From assembly GCA_900549475.1 (NCBI GenBank), contig UROF01000005.1, forward strand, positions 1 through 64,000: 64,000 nucleotides of DNA, in the 5' to 3' direction. A program made the position numbers and the translations under genes. A model generated the notes under the pieces. The model saw only the letters and a program-made list of their open reading frames with translations. It searched no databases and was not told where the DNA came from. Positions 1 to 7,730 of the stretch are shown here, piece after piece. The stretch is from an uncultured Eubacteriales bacterium. Lineage in GTDB: Bacteria; Bacillota; Clostridia; Oscillospirales; Oscillospiraceae. The stretch's first letter is position 1. The number at the start of each line of letters is the position of its first letter.

Positions 1-19
1 AGCCAGACAAGGAGAAGGT

Positions 20-203
20 CGGCAACGAAGTCCGGCAACGGGCTTCAAAAAACCTCAAAACCATCTCTGTCTGGCGGTTTGGTTACAATTTATATTTTCT
101 TTTATTTTTCTGTTGCTTTGGTTGCTGATAGGAAAAAAGCCCGCAGTTATGGGGTTTTTCCCGGCAACCAGCCCGGCAACGGGAGTGCAATAAAGTCGGC
201 AAC
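20..203 (+). repeat. Five CGGCAAC direct repeats (iteron-like)
   Basis: The heptamer CGGCAAC occurs at 20-26, 33-39, 162-168, 174-180 and 197-203, all in the same orientation, in two clusters with 12-23 base spacing. The region lies just past the 3' end of the VapE-type gene and has no supported gene. Clustered short direct repeats next to replication genes resemble initiator-binding iterons, but function is not shown by the sequence. Confidence 0.4.
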
Positions 204-215
204 GGGGTGGGATTT

Positions 216-1610
216 TCAGAAAGGAAGCTCCATCTGCTCTGTGACCTCCACAAATCCTTCCGGGATTTTTTTGGCTCCGTTGCTGGTATCCGTTGCCGGG
301 GCTTCACGTTCCCAGCCCTTCTGCCTGCCGTATTCCGGGAACATCCGGGGATTGGAAAAGTAGTGCCAGCCTGTGACACAATGGTTCATAATGTCGTTGA
401 CCTCCCGGATTTCCCATTGCTTCGGCTCATCAAAGGGGTGGTTCAGGGCTTCCCGGAAAAGCTGCTTGGAACACACCATGCTGCCGGTGTAGCGGTCAAG
501 GTAGGCTTGGATCATCCCGGCCTTGGTGTCCTCCGGCATGAAATCCCGCTGGTGTTCTTTGAGATAGCGCACCATTTCGGGGCTGAAAGACAGCTTAAAA
601 TCCCCGCTGCGGTAAATGGTCATGGCTTCCGCCCATAGCTGCTCGATGTAGGCTCTGGAAGCGGCTTCATCGTCCAGAATGTGAACTTCCGCCTGTTCCG
701 GGTACACCATGACCGGCAGAAAGCGCCGGTTGCCGGAACGGTCAAGGGGCAGGAAGTCCAGGGCATTGGAAGTGCCGCCGAACACGCATTGCCGCAGCCT
801 GTCCTCCGGGTGGGTTTCGTATGGGATTTTATAGACCTCCTTCTGTCGGCTCAAAAAGGACTTGATTTCCTCAATGCTCTTGGCGTTTGCAGTGGCGATC
901 ATCTCCGACATCTCAATAATCCAGTGGCCTTGCAGCTTGCGGTACACATTGTCATCGTCCAGCTTGCGAAGGTCATCGGAAAACCACTCGTCTTTCACGG
1001 CCAGCAGCCGGAAAAAGGTGGATTTTCCGGCACCCTGACCGCCCACCAGACAGAGCATGACCTCAAACTTGCAGCCGGGATAAAATGCCCGGTGGATGGC
1101 TCCCAGCAGGAACAGCCTCAGGGCTTCATAGGTGTACTGGTCGCTGTCGGCTCCTAAAAAGTGGTGCAGACAGGTACGGATACGCTCGGTTCCATCCCAT
1201 GAAAGGCCGTTTAGGTAGTCCCGGATGGGGTGATAGCCATTTTCGTTGGCAATGATCCCGATGGCGGCTGCAATCTTCTTTTCGCTGGTCAGCCCATAGG
1301 TTTCTTCCAGATACAGGAGCAGATAATTCATGTCCGTGTCCGTGATGGCGGTGCCGGTACGGTGGTAGCCGATGGGCTTGATGATGTCGGTTCGCTCGGT
1401 CAGCAGATTTTTTGCGATTGCCCCGGAAAGCAGCGGGTCATTCTGAAAGACGGTCAGGCAGTTGCGGATACTGTTGCGGACGCCGCCTTTCTCGGTGCTT
1501 TCCAGCATAGCTTTGACTTCCTCAACGCTCCGGGGCGGCGGTGCTTCTTGCATGGTCTGTTCTGCGGCTTGCCGTATCTCCGGCGGTAAGCTCTGCCATT
1601 CGTCTTTCAA
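216..1610 (-). CDS. Virulence-associated protein E (VapE)-type P-loop ATPase
   Basis: A 464-residue protein of the VapE/D5-like ATPase group found in phage satellites and mobilizable elements, where it is thought to act in element replication. A Walker A motif GGQGAGKS lies at residues 190-197 and acidic Walker B-like segments follow. The start is TTG at 1610, preceded by an AGGAAG ribosome site, and it overlaps the upstream primase gene by 89 bases, a compact arrangement typical of these modules. The primase zinc-finger protein, relaxase and this ATPase run in the same direction and are probably one transcript. The helicase role is inferred from family. Confidence 0.8.
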   Translation of the reverse strand: MKDEWQSLPPEIRQAAEQTMQEAPPPRSVEEVKAMLESTEKGGVRNSIRNCLTVFQNDPLLSGAIAKNLLTERTDIIKPIGYHRTGTAITDTDMNYLLLYLEETYGLTSEKKIAAAIGIIANENGYHPIRDYLNGLSWDGTERIRTCLHHFLGADSDQYTYEALRLFLLGAIHRAFYPGCKFEVMLCLVGGQGAGKSTFFRLLAVKDEWFSDDLRKLDDDNVYRKLQGHWIIEMSEMIATANAKSIEEIKSFLSRQKEVYKIPYETHPEDRLRQCVFGGTSNALDFLPLDRSGNRRFLPVMVYPEQAEVHILDDEAASRAYIEQLWAEAMTIYRSGDFKLSFSPEMVRYLKEHQRDFMPEDTKAGMIQAYLDRYTGSMVCSKQLFREALNHPFDEPKQWEIREVNDIMNHCVTGWHYFSNPRMFPEYGRQKGWEREAPATDTSNGAKKIPEGFVEVTEQMELPF

Positions 1611-2163
1611 GATTGCTCACTTCCTTTCCACAGTCAATGATAAGGGCTGCCCGTTCCTCCATGTCCGGGGAGAGCAGCACATCCAGCAGATAGTCCACAT
1701 AGTCCTGCTTTTGCAGGGCTTCCACAAACAAAGGGTGGAAATCCTCATCCGGCGTCTTTGGGGCATAGTCCCGTTTCCAGCGGCACAGCAGGTTTCGATA
1801 ATCGCACAGTACCCGGAAACAGTAACGCTCCATCCGGCGGAACCGCTGTTCCGAGGTTTCCTGCCGGGGCTTCCTCTGGCTCCTGTGGGGCGGCTCTTTG
1901 TCCTCATAGGGGATGGAAAACGCCTGTGCCAGCATGAGGGCGGCTTCCTTGGGGCTGACAGCTTCCAGACGGGAAACAAAGTCAATCACATCCCCGTCTG
2001 CCTGACAGCCGAAGCAGTGAAAGCGCCGGTCAACCTTCATGCTTGGGTTTTTGTCGGCATGGAAGGGGCAGACGCACATCCCGTTCCGTCCCACCCGGAT
2101 TCCGAAATGCTCGGCAGCCTGCCGGGTGGTAACAGACTGCTTGACAGCTTCAAATACATTCAA
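1522..2163 (-). CDS. DNA primase-like CHC2 zinc-finger protein
   Basis: A 213-residue protein with a CHC2 zinc finger near its N-terminus: C32, H35, C50 and C53 form the C-x2-H ... C-x2-C pattern of DnaG-type primases. No TOPRIM catalytic domain is seen, so this is a stand-alone template-recognition module rather than a full primase, as in many Clostridia mobile elements. It sits between the relaxase gene (63-base gap) and the overlapping VapE-type gene. The likely role is priming or initiating replication of the mobile element together with the VapE-like ATPase. Confidence 0.8.
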   Translation of the reverse strand: MNVFEAVKQSVTTRQAAEHFGIRVGRNGMCVCPFHADKNPSMKVDRRFHCFGCQADGDVIDFVSRLEAVSPKEAALMLAQAFSIPYEDKEPPHRSQRKPRQETSEQRFRRMERYCFRVLCDYRNLLCRWKRDYAPKTPDEDFHPLFVEALQKQDYVDYLLDVLLSPDMEERAALIIDCGKEVSNLERRMAELTAGDTASRRTDHARSTAAPER

Positions 2164-2226
2164 CTAAATCCTCCTGAAAATAAGAAAAGCGCCTGTCATT
2201 CTCGAAAAGAAAATGGCAAGCGCCTG

Positions 2227-3816
2227 TTAAAGTTCCATATCCTGTTTTTTCTCTGTGCGGGGCTGCTGGCGTTTCTCGGCCTGTTCCTCCCGGATACGCT
2301 GTGCCCGGCCTTTGACTGCCTGCTGGATGGACGGTTTCTTGCCCGGCTCGGCGGTCTGGCGGTACTGCTCGGACGGAAGCACCTGATTGAGCCAGTGACG
2401 CACATCCCGGAGAATCTTCACATCCTCCTGCACCGCCGACAAGCGTTCCCTGTACTCGGCCACTTCTCCGGCAAGCTGCGTCCGTTCCTCATTCAGCTTT
2501 TTGGTGCTGTACTTGGTTCCCTCCAAATGCACCTTGAAATAGCGGACAGCGGCATTGTAGGCGTCCAGCTCGTCCCGATGGGCGGCGGCAAACTGTTCCT
2601 TTGGCTTCTTAAACCGGATGGTGGCATATTCCGCATGAACCGGCTTGTGGGCTTCAAAGTTGGCGATATGGGAAAGCAGGGTGTCGATCTCCTTCATGCG
2701 CTTTTCTTTCGGCTTCATCTCTGCCCGGATGGAAACGGCCTGCCCGCTGACGGTATCCAGATAGGCGTCCAAACTCTCCACGGTGGACAGCTCCTTTTCC
2801 CGCAGATAGCGGATAGCGTCCATAACCTTGTTGAAGTCATTTACAGTGCCTTTGAGCTGGCCTTTGCTCGTCCAGCCGGTGCGCTCCTCCCGGCGCAAAT
2901 CCAGATATTTGCCCAGCAGCTCCGGCAGGGTGGGTTCCTTCGCTTCCTGCAAGGCTTCCAGCAGGGCGGCCTTTTTCTCCTTCAGGTCTGCGATCCAGCC
3001 TTTCAGGTGCCGCACCATCTGACGGATAGACTGCATGAGTCGGTTGGCGGCGGTAATGTCCCGGTTCAGGTTGCCAATGTTGGTCTGTATCCCTCGTTTC
3101 TCCATCTGGCTGACCGCTGGCCCCATGTGGACGGTGGGGATTTTATCAAGCCCCTGCCGTTCATAGGAACGAAGGTCAAGGCGTTCCGGGCGGTCATTGG
3201 CTTCCAGATAGCGGTTGGCGACAGCCGCCCAGCCCTGCCGCCATATCTCGCCGTATTTCTGGTCGTTCCAGTCCACGGTGTCCTCCTTGTGGCTTTTCCA
3301 GTTCCCAGACGGGAGCCGGATACGCTCGCCGTTCTCGTCAAGGTCATAGACCTTCCGGCTCTTGGGAAGCCATTTGCCTGTTTCGTCCATTGCCCGCATG
3401 GTCAGCAGGATGTGGGCGTGGGGATTCCCATCCCCCTTATCATGGATGGCAAAATCCGCAATCATGCCTTTGGAAACAAAAAACTCCCGGCAATAGTCCC
3501 GGATCAGGTCGGCGTGCTGCTCCGGGGGAATTTCCCTCGGTATGGCAAGTACGATCCTGCGGGCAAGCTGGGAGTTCCATTGTTTTTCTACGGCTTCGGC
3601 AGCGTTCCACAAGGTGTTGCGGTCTGCGTATGACCGCGGGGCGTGGGGCGGCAGCATGATTTCTGTGTGGACGATCCCCCGTTTCTCGGCATAGTATTTC
3701 TGCTTCTGGTCATACTCGGAAAACAGCCGTTCGCCGCTCTGGTAAGCTGCGGCGGCTACGGCAGACTGGCGGTTGCTGCGCTGGACGATTTTTACATCAT
3801 GGTGGGGACATGGCAT
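2227..3816 (-). CDS. mobA: MobA/MobL family relaxase (MOBQ type)
   Basis: A 529-residue relaxase that should nick one strand at oriT and pilot it into the recipient. The N-terminus has the MobA/MobL motif around the probable catalytic tyrosine Y25, and an HUH-type metal site with H133 and H135 in a NPHAH motif, with H125 nearby. The rest (about residues 270-480) is coiled-coil rich and charged. I chose the ATG at 3816, preceded by GGAGG at good spacing, over an upstream in-frame start at 3873. A matching MOBQ-type oriT lies at 4777-4830, about 1 kb upstream. Confidence 0.88.
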   Translation of the reverse strand: MPCPHHDVKIVQRSNRQSAVAAAAYQSGERLFSEYDQKQKYYAEKRGIVHTEIMLPPHAPRSYADRNTLWNAAEAVEKQWNSQLARRIVLAIPREIPPEQHADLIRDYCREFFVSKGMIADFAIHDKGDGNPHAHILLTMRAMDETGKWLPKSRKVYDLDENGERIRLPSGNWKSHKEDTVDWNDQKYGEIWRQGWAAVANRYLEANDRPERLDLRSYERQGLDKIPTVHMGPAVSQMEKRGIQTNIGNLNRDITAANRLMQSIRQMVRHLKGWIADLKEKKAALLEALQEAKEPTLPELLGKYLDLRREERTGWTSKGQLKGTVNDFNKVMDAIRYLREKELSTVESLDAYLDTVSGQAVSIRAEMKPKEKRMKEIDTLLSHIANFEAHKPVHAEYATIRFKKPKEQFAAAHRDELDAYNAAVRYFKVHLEGTKYSTKKLNEERTQLAGEVAEYRERLSAVQEDVKILRDVRHWLNQVLPSEQYRQTAEPGKKPSIQQAVKGRAQRIREEQAEKRQQPRTEKKQDMEL

Positions 3817-3959
3817 AGCGGATTCCTCCTTCCTGTGGTTGATTGGATGGGGTGGTGATTTGCCACCTGGCAAAAGAAAAGCAGGAAACCGTTTCTGATT
3901 TCCTGCTCGGTAGTGCCGCCGGTGGGCGGCAGGTATTCAATTTACATAGTGGGGCTGTT

Positions 3960-3977
3960 AGTCCTATAAATAGGACT
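3960..3977. repeat. Perfect 8-bp inverted repeat in relaxase upstream region
   Basis: AGTCCTAT at 3960-3967 and ATAGGACT at 3970-3977 form a perfect palindrome around AA. It lies in the gap between the 173-residue hypothetical gene and the relaxase start at 3816. There is no T-run after it on either strand, so a protein-binding site controlling relaxase expression is more likely than a terminator. Confidence 0.35.
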
Positions 3978-3987
3978 GTAACTGCTA

Positions 3988-4509
3988 CTATTCCGCATGT
4001 GAGATTGCATTATCCAGTTTTCCAAAGCGTTTCAAGGCACGAATATAATCTGCAACAACAACATAGTTTTCTAAATCCTTTTCATCGACACCTTGAAATG
4101 CACAAAGCTCATCCCAAAGCATTGTGCTTCCCTCTACCAAATAAAAACCACTGCACAAATCCAAACCGACAAAGATTTTTGTTACTTCACCGCCCCACAA
4201 ATCCGGGTGATCCTTATTTTTGGAAAGATAAAACTTATGTCCGTTTCCAATATTCTCAAGGTAAAAAGCTTTCGGTAATGGTAATTGGCCGGCAGGCAGT
4301 TTTTCTGCATAAATCTTATTCTGGGAAACATTTTCAGAAATAACCGTCAGCACCTTTTTATCTGTTATCTCTGTTAAAGAATAGTTGCTTTGCAAGTATT
4401 CCAAAAGGTCAGTGCCACTTTTTCTGTTAGGTTGAAGTAAAGGTTTGTACTGCTCAAATGTGTTTTTCCATTCAGCCAGCATTTCTGGAGTTGGTTTCTG
4501 CGTGATCAT
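3988..4509 (-). CDS. Hypothetical protein, 173 aa
   Basis: I do not recognise this protein. The start chosen is ATG at 4509, directly after an excellent GGAGGAATAAA ribosome site; the longer open frame up to 4734 has no ribosome site. The protein is soluble, without signal peptide or membrane segments, rich in lysine, glutamate, leucine and tyrosine. Its DNA is clearly more AT-rich than the neighbouring relaxase and DUF3847 genes, suggesting later acquisition as cargo. It lies between oriT and the relaxase gene on the same strand. Confidence 0.6.
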   Translation of the reverse strand: MITQKPTPEMLAEWKNTFEQYKPLLQPNRKSGTDLLEYLQSNYSLTEITDKKVLTVISENVSQNKIYAEKLPAGQLPLPKAFYLENIGNGHKFYLSKNKDHPDLWGGEVTKIFVGLDLCSGFYLVEGSTMLWDELCAFQGVDEKDLENYVVVADYIRALKRFGKLDNAISHAE

Positions 4510-4776
4510 TTTATTCCTCCTCAAACAATAGGCAAATATATCAAATTCCAGTTTGTCATTGTTTTCATTATACTTTATCCAACTGGGTAAGTATAGGATG
4601 ATTTTGTAAACTTGCTGAACGGAAACAGCTTGCAGGGCAAGGTGTTCCCGGACAGCAAGTCCACAAAGGGGTAGCTGGCGCAGCCAGCGCAGGGGAAGCA
4701 TAGCGTCCCCTATGATGATTGGAAGCAGCCGCAAGTGTGCTGGAAATCATCCGCTTTCCGCAGGAAGCCCCCGGCA

Positions 4777-4830
4777 GGGCGCAACGCACCGGCTCGACCG
4801 GTGTATAGTTGCGCCCTTACTCCGTAAGGG
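4777..4830 (+). other. oriT: Putative oriT of MOBQ (RSF1010/pSK41) type with nic site
   Basis: CACCGG (4787-4792) and CCGGTG (4798-4803) form a perfect hairpin with loop CTCGA. It is followed by TATAGTTGCGCCCTTA (4804-4819), which closely matches the nic-region consensus of MOBQ plasmids such as pSK41/pGO1 and RSF1010 (AAGTGCGCCCTTA type). By analogy nicking would fall after TTG at 4811. An outer 9-bp inverted repeat, GGGCGCAAC (4777-4785) with GTTGCGCCC (4808-4816), and a third, CCCTTAC (4814-4820) with GTAAGGG (4824-4830), also occur. The adjacent MobA/MobL relaxase is the expected partner. Confidence 0.75.
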
Positions 4831-5116
4831 ATTCCCCGGCTACCCTCCGTTTCACGCTTTTTTCAACAGTTTCTTTCATGCCAGTTTGGGAAAATGCTTG
4901 TTTCAGAATGTCCATCACATCATCGTCCGTCAGCACTTCCGGCCTTATCAGGAAACTATCCAGCATAGCCCCTCTGGTACAGAGCCGGTGCGTCCGTTCC
5001 TTCCGAGTAAGCTGTTTTATCTGGTGTTTCAGTATCTTTTCTTCGTGCTGCGCCCGCCGCAGTCTGGCTTCGCCTTTGGCAAGCTCCCGGTTGAGCTTTT
5101 CCAGCTTTTCATTCAT
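4817..5116 (-). CDS. DUF3847 family protein
   Basis: A 99-residue charged, helical protein that I place in DUF3847, a family seen mainly in Clostridia mobile elements next to relaxase genes. The N-terminal half (residues 1-45) is a predicted coiled coil rich in Lys, Glu, Leu and Arg. The start at 5116 has a GGAGA site and overlaps the upstream HTH gene by 8 bases, indicating coupling. Its 3' end touches the nic region of the putative oriT, so an accessory role in relaxosome formation is a reasonable inference, not shown. Confidence 0.7.
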   Translation of the reverse strand: MNEKLEKLNRELAKGEARLRRAQHEEKILKHQIKQLTRKERTHRLCTRGAMLDSFLIRPEVLTDDDVMDILKQAFSQTGMKETVEKSVKRRVAGESLTE

Positions 5117-5450
5117 CACGGCAGCTCTCCTTCTTGGGTAGCAGCGTGTAAATGTGGTTCGGTTCTCCCACACCCCGGCGCACCCGCAGGATCAGTCCGA
5201 CCTCCTCCAATTCTTTCAGGGAACGCTTGACGGTCACAGTGCTGCGGGACAAGGCCGCCGCCAGTTCCACAATGGGGAAACGGACAAACAGTATCCCGTT
5301 GGTATCCTCCGCACCTTCCGCAAGGGTGGCGTCCAGCAGGCGGGCATACATGACCTTTGCGGTGCTGCTGATCGGCAACCGCAGCATGGCGGTGGGAAGT
5401 GGCATACAGGGCGGCAGAACGGTGTCTGTGGTCATAAATTCAAATTCCAT
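5109..5450 (-). CDS. Small winged-helix replication initiator/HTH protein
   Basis: A 113-residue protein with a winged-helix DNA-binding region. Residues about 28-100 match the pattern of RepA N-terminal and MarR/HTH-36 type domains: a segment beginning SSTAKVMYARLL, a helix-turn-helix around ELAAALSRSTVTVKRSLKEL, then a wing ending in a tyrosine-rich strand. Such short proteins in mobilizable elements act in replication initiation or local regulation. It directly follows the 61-residue gene and overlaps the DUF3847 gene, forming a three-gene minus-strand unit. Confidence 0.65.
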   Translation of the reverse strand: MEFEFMTTDTVLPPCMPLPTAMLRLPISSTAKVMYARLLDATLAEGAEDTNGILFVRFPIVELAAALSRSTVTVKRSLKELEEVGLILRVRRGVGEPNHIYTLLPKKESCRDE

Positions 5451-5636
5451 TTAGTCGGTTTTCTCCTTTCGCTTGGCTCGTTTGGACAGGTAATGGGGGC
5501 AGTCGATCACGACAGCCCGGAAGCTCTGCTTGCACTCATGCTGACACTTCCGGCACAGGTCGTTGTAGGCCACACGCCCCCGGTCATTGAGGAAGAAGGA
5601 CAGCTCCAACTTCCGTTTCTTGCTCATTCTCGGCAT
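5451..5636 (-). CDS. Small Cys-containing basic protein, 61 aa
   Basis: A short basic protein with a lysine/arginine-rich start (MPRMSKKRK), a Cys cluster CRKCQHEC and a later DCPHY, and a very basic tail. The cysteines suggest a small zinc-binding fold. The ATG at 5636 follows AGGAGGCACC closely; a second in-frame ATG at 5627 is possible. It is the first gene of the unit that also holds the HTH and DUF3847 genes. I recognise it only as a recurrent small protein of Clostridia mobile elements, with no assigned function. Confidence 0.55.
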   Translation of the reverse strand: MPRMSKKRKLELSFFLNDRGRVAYNDLCRKCQHECKQSFRAVVIDCPHYLSKRAKRKEKTD

Positions 5637-5657
5637 GGTGCCTCCTATCATAGAAAA

Positions 5658-5694
5658 TCCGCCCATTTCAGCCGTAACGGTAGAGATGGGCGGA
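5658..5694 (-). terminator. Leader hairpin with T-rich tail (possible attenuator)
   Basis: TCCGCCCAT (5686-5694 read on the minus strand) and ATGGGCGGA (5658-5666) form a 9-bp stem with a 19-base loop, followed on the minus strand by TTTTCT. The AGGAGG site of the 61-residue gene comes immediately after. Either it ends upstream transcription or it acts as an attenuator in the leader of the three-gene unit. Confidence 0.4.
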
Positions 5695-6082
5695 TAGCGG
5701 TTTCTGGTGTCATGTTTCGGGGCGATTTTCAAGGAAAATACGGCCATAGAGCCGCCCTAAAAAGCCCCATAGTATCACGGACAGGGCAGACTACGCCCCG
5801 CCGTTTTGTCATGTTTGGGTAGCGTTTTGGTGTCAGTTCTGCCGGGTTTCCCTGATGTCGTTCCTGCCCCTGAATCTCACAGCAGCGTTTCGTTCCCGTT
5901 GGTACGCTCGCTGCGGTCAAGGTTCCTCCAACTCCTTGCCGCAGGTCGTTGCGCTACATCGCCGGGGAGCATATCCCATCAGGCCGGTCATTCGATTGGA
6001 ATAATCCATCGATGAACTGACTTAATCATAGCTCATTTTTGAACCCTTTCCCGTATGTCCAGAAAGTAGGAATACCGCCCCA
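5695..6082. other. Long intergenic region without a convincing gene
   Basis: This gap of over 300 bases separates the minus-strand mobilization genes from the plus-strand HTH regulator. Two short open frames cross it: 5729-5920 on the minus strand, with a TTG after GGAGG, and 5806-6015 on the plus strand. Neither has a recognisable domain or persuasive composition. It probably contains the promoter for the minus-strand unit, but I could not fix one. Confidence 0.4.
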
Positions 6083-6123
6083 AAATCGAAAATTTCCACG
6101 ATTTCGGAACGGTATGGTATAAT
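6083..6123 (+). promoter_or_regulatory. Promoter and possible operator of the element HTH regulator
   Basis: A TATAAT -10 box lies at 6118-6123 with a weak TTCCAC -35 at 6094-6099 (18-base spacer). AAATCG (6083-6088) and CGATTT (6099-6104) form an inverted repeat spaced by 10 bases that overlaps the -35 box, a typical position for autorepression by the regulator encoded just downstream at 6169. Confidence 0.5.
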
Positions 6124-6168
6124 GATTATATATGCTCGAAAACTACATGGGAAGGGAGTGGCAAACCA

Positions 6169-6990
6169 ATGAAAGACCATGTTTCCTTGCAGGAGCGCTT
6201 GAAAGATTTACGGGTGGAGAAAGGCTTGAAACTGGAAGAACTGGCGGAAAAGACCGGCATTTCAAAATCTGCTTTAGCCAGCTATGAAAATGAAGAAAAC
6301 CGAAATAAGGAAATCAATCACGGCAACCTTATCACACTGGCAGACTTTTATGAGGTGTCCATTGACTATCTGTTCTGCCGGACAGAAAACCGGGAACAGA
6401 TCAACACCCCGCTGTCTGAACTGCATTTGACCGATGAAGCCGTGGCACTTCTGAAAAGCGGACGGATCAATACCCGGCTGCTGTGCGAGATGATGTCCCA
6501 CGAAAAATTTGCGGAGCTGATGGCTGACGCAGAAATCTATGTGGATGGAATGGCCACCATGCGGTTCCATGACATCAACAGTGCGCTGGCCGCTGTGCGG
6601 GCAATGATACTGGAAGAACATCCCGAAGCTGCCGCAGACCGTTCCCTGAAAATTCTGGAAGCCGGTCAGATAGAGGAAGAAGATTTTTTCTGCCATGTGA
6701 CACACAAAACATGGGACGCAATCCTTCACGATATACGCAAAGCCCATGAGAATGACATGGAGAGTGCGCCGGATACCACGCCTGCCGATGAACTGATAAA
6801 GGAAGTCCGAAAGGCCATGCAATCCACCGGCGACAGAGTGCAGGAATTTCTGGAAATCTTCTGCAAGGCATTCCAGCTAAAATACAAGCGGCTCACAGAC
6901 GAAGAAAGAACAACCCTGAAAAGGCTGTTCAAAAGATCGCCGCTGATTAAAAATTCCGGGATCAACTTCCGGCGCAGACCGTGGAAATAA
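6169..6990 (+). CDS. XRE family transcriptional regulator with long C-terminal domain
   Basis: A 273-residue regulator. Residues about 7-62 form an XRE/Cro-type helix-turn-helix with the pattern LRVEKGLKLEELAEKTGISKSALASYE. The remaining ~200 residues are helical and unassigned. Proteins of this type are common as the only plus-strand gene in Clostridia conjugative and mobilizable elements and are thought to control transfer genes. The ribosome site is AAGGGAG ahead of ATG 6169. The upstream inverted repeat over the -35 box suggests autoregulation. The gene opposes the mobilization genes, so it may repress both directions. Confidence 0.75.
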   Translation: MKDHVSLQERLKDLRVEKGLKLEELAEKTGISKSALASYENEENRNKEINHGNLITLADFYEVSIDYLFCRTENREQINTPLSELHLTDEAVALLKSGRINTRLLCEMMSHEKFAELMADAEIYVDGMATMRFHDINSALAAVRAMILEEHPEAAADRSLKILEAGQIEEEDFFCHVTHKTWDAILHDIRKAHENDMESAPDTTPADELIKEVRKAMQSTGDRVQEFLEIFCKAFQLKYKRLTDEERTTLKRLFKRSPLIKNSGINFRRRPWK

Positions 6991-6993
6991 ACA

Positions 6994-7029
6994 ATGCCGT
7001 TGTGGAAACGGGTGTTCCTGCAACGGCAT
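6994..7029 (+). terminator. Terminator after the XRE regulator
   Basis: ATGCCGTTG (6994-7002) pairs with CAACGGCAT (7021-7029), and the loop contains a second pairing, GGAAAC with GTTCC. The hairpin begins just after the stop codon and is followed by TAGTTTTGG, a short T-rich tail. Confidence 0.55.
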
Positions 7030-7093
7030 TAGTTTTGGGGATGAAACTATTTTATCATCGTAGTATCTCTACAAACTGGGATTTATCTCTTAC

Positions 7094-7216
7094 TTATAAA
7101 ATAAAATGCCAAACCATAGGAATAAGTAGAATTAAAATTGCACCTATTACACATACAGCAATTACTTTTTGAAAACTTCGTTTTTCTTGTTCAGTCATGT
7201 CATTATACCATTTCAT
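7094..7216 (-). CDS. Small single-pass membrane protein, 40 aa
   Basis: A 40-codon frame: charged N-terminus (about 17 residues, including TEQEKRSFQK), then a single hydrophobic helix with alternating Val, Ile, Leu, Ala ending in WHFIL. The ATG at 7216 is preceded by GGAGGTAACAGCTT, an excellent ribosome site, which is the main reason to call the gene. It is the third gene of a minus-strand trio (HTH, 66-residue protein, this). No family is recognised. Confidence 0.6.
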   Translation of the reverse strand: MKWYNDMTEQEKRSFQKVIAVCVIGAILILLIPMVWHFIL

Positions 7217-7236
7217 AAGCTGTTACCTCCATAACT

Positions 7237-7437
7237 TCACGGTTGTTCTTCAAATAATTCCATTTTTTCAATATCCGTAATTTTAATCACTTCGCAACTA
7301 ACTAAAATAGAGATATCCTCATAAAATTCATCGTTGAATAAGCCAATACGCATAGAACCATCTTTCAAGTAAATTCTTACAAATTTATCATACATATCCG
7401 CATATTGCTTATGGAACGCTTCGCTAATTTCATACAT
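7237..7437 (-). CDS. Small acidic hypothetical protein, 66 aa
   Basis: A short acidic protein rich in aromatic and acidic residues, with segments resembling small beta-barrel proteins (FVRIYLKDGSMRIGLF). ATG 7437 has GGAG at suitable spacing; a second ATG two codons upstream, at 7443, sits too close to the ribosome site. The DNA is markedly AT-rich compared with the transfer genes. It is flanked by an HTH gene upstream and a tiny membrane protein gene downstream on the same strand. I cannot assign a function. Confidence 0.55.
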   Translation of the reverse strand: MYEISEAFHKQYADMYDKFVRIYLKDGSMRIGLFNDEFYEDISILVSCEVIKITDIEKMELFEEQP

Positions 7438-7470
7438 AATCATATCTCCAAATTCCGATTTGTTTTATTC

Positions 7471-7689
7471 TTAGATTTGGTTATTTTCATTCTGCTCCAA
7501 TTTAATCACATCTAAAATGCCACAATTTAGGGCTTCGCAGATACGCAGCAGCGTTTTCATACTGATATGCTCGCCCTTACCCATGTTGGCAATCATGTTG
7601 GTTGTCAGACCGGCGGCAAGACGCAAATCCTCTTTTCTCATGCCACGCTCTTTCAAGGTGTTCCATAATGGCTGATAGCTTATGTGCAT
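7471..7689 (-). CDS. Cro/C1-type HTH regulator (YozG-like), 72 aa
   Basis: A compact 72-residue protein that is almost entirely one helix-turn-helix domain: MRKEDLRLAAGLTTNMIANM is the HTH core and LRICEALNCGILDVI the last helix, the layout of the YozG-like XRE subfamily. It starts a three-gene minus-strand unit with the 66-residue protein and the 40-residue membrane protein. A strong promoter with a palindrome over the -35 box lies upstream (7731-7759), suggesting autorepression. Confidence 0.8.
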   Translation of the reverse strand: MHISYQPLWNTLKERGMRKEDLRLAAGLTTNMIANMGKGEHISMKTLLRICEALNCGILDVIKLEQNENNQI

Positions 7690-7730
7690 AGGCTCACGCC
7701 TCTCTTTCCATCGTCAAGTGTTCTGCACCC

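Noticed and set aside
1462..3633. Plus-strand open frame of 723 codons
   Set aside because: Antisense to the primase and relaxase genes; the opposite strand has recognisable motifs (CHC2 finger, HUH site) and ribosome sites.
5729..5920. Minus-strand 63-codon frame with TTG after GGAGG
   Set aside because: The ribosome site is tempting, but the protein looks like random translation, with no domain, and the plus strand of the same stretch has an equally unconvincing frame.
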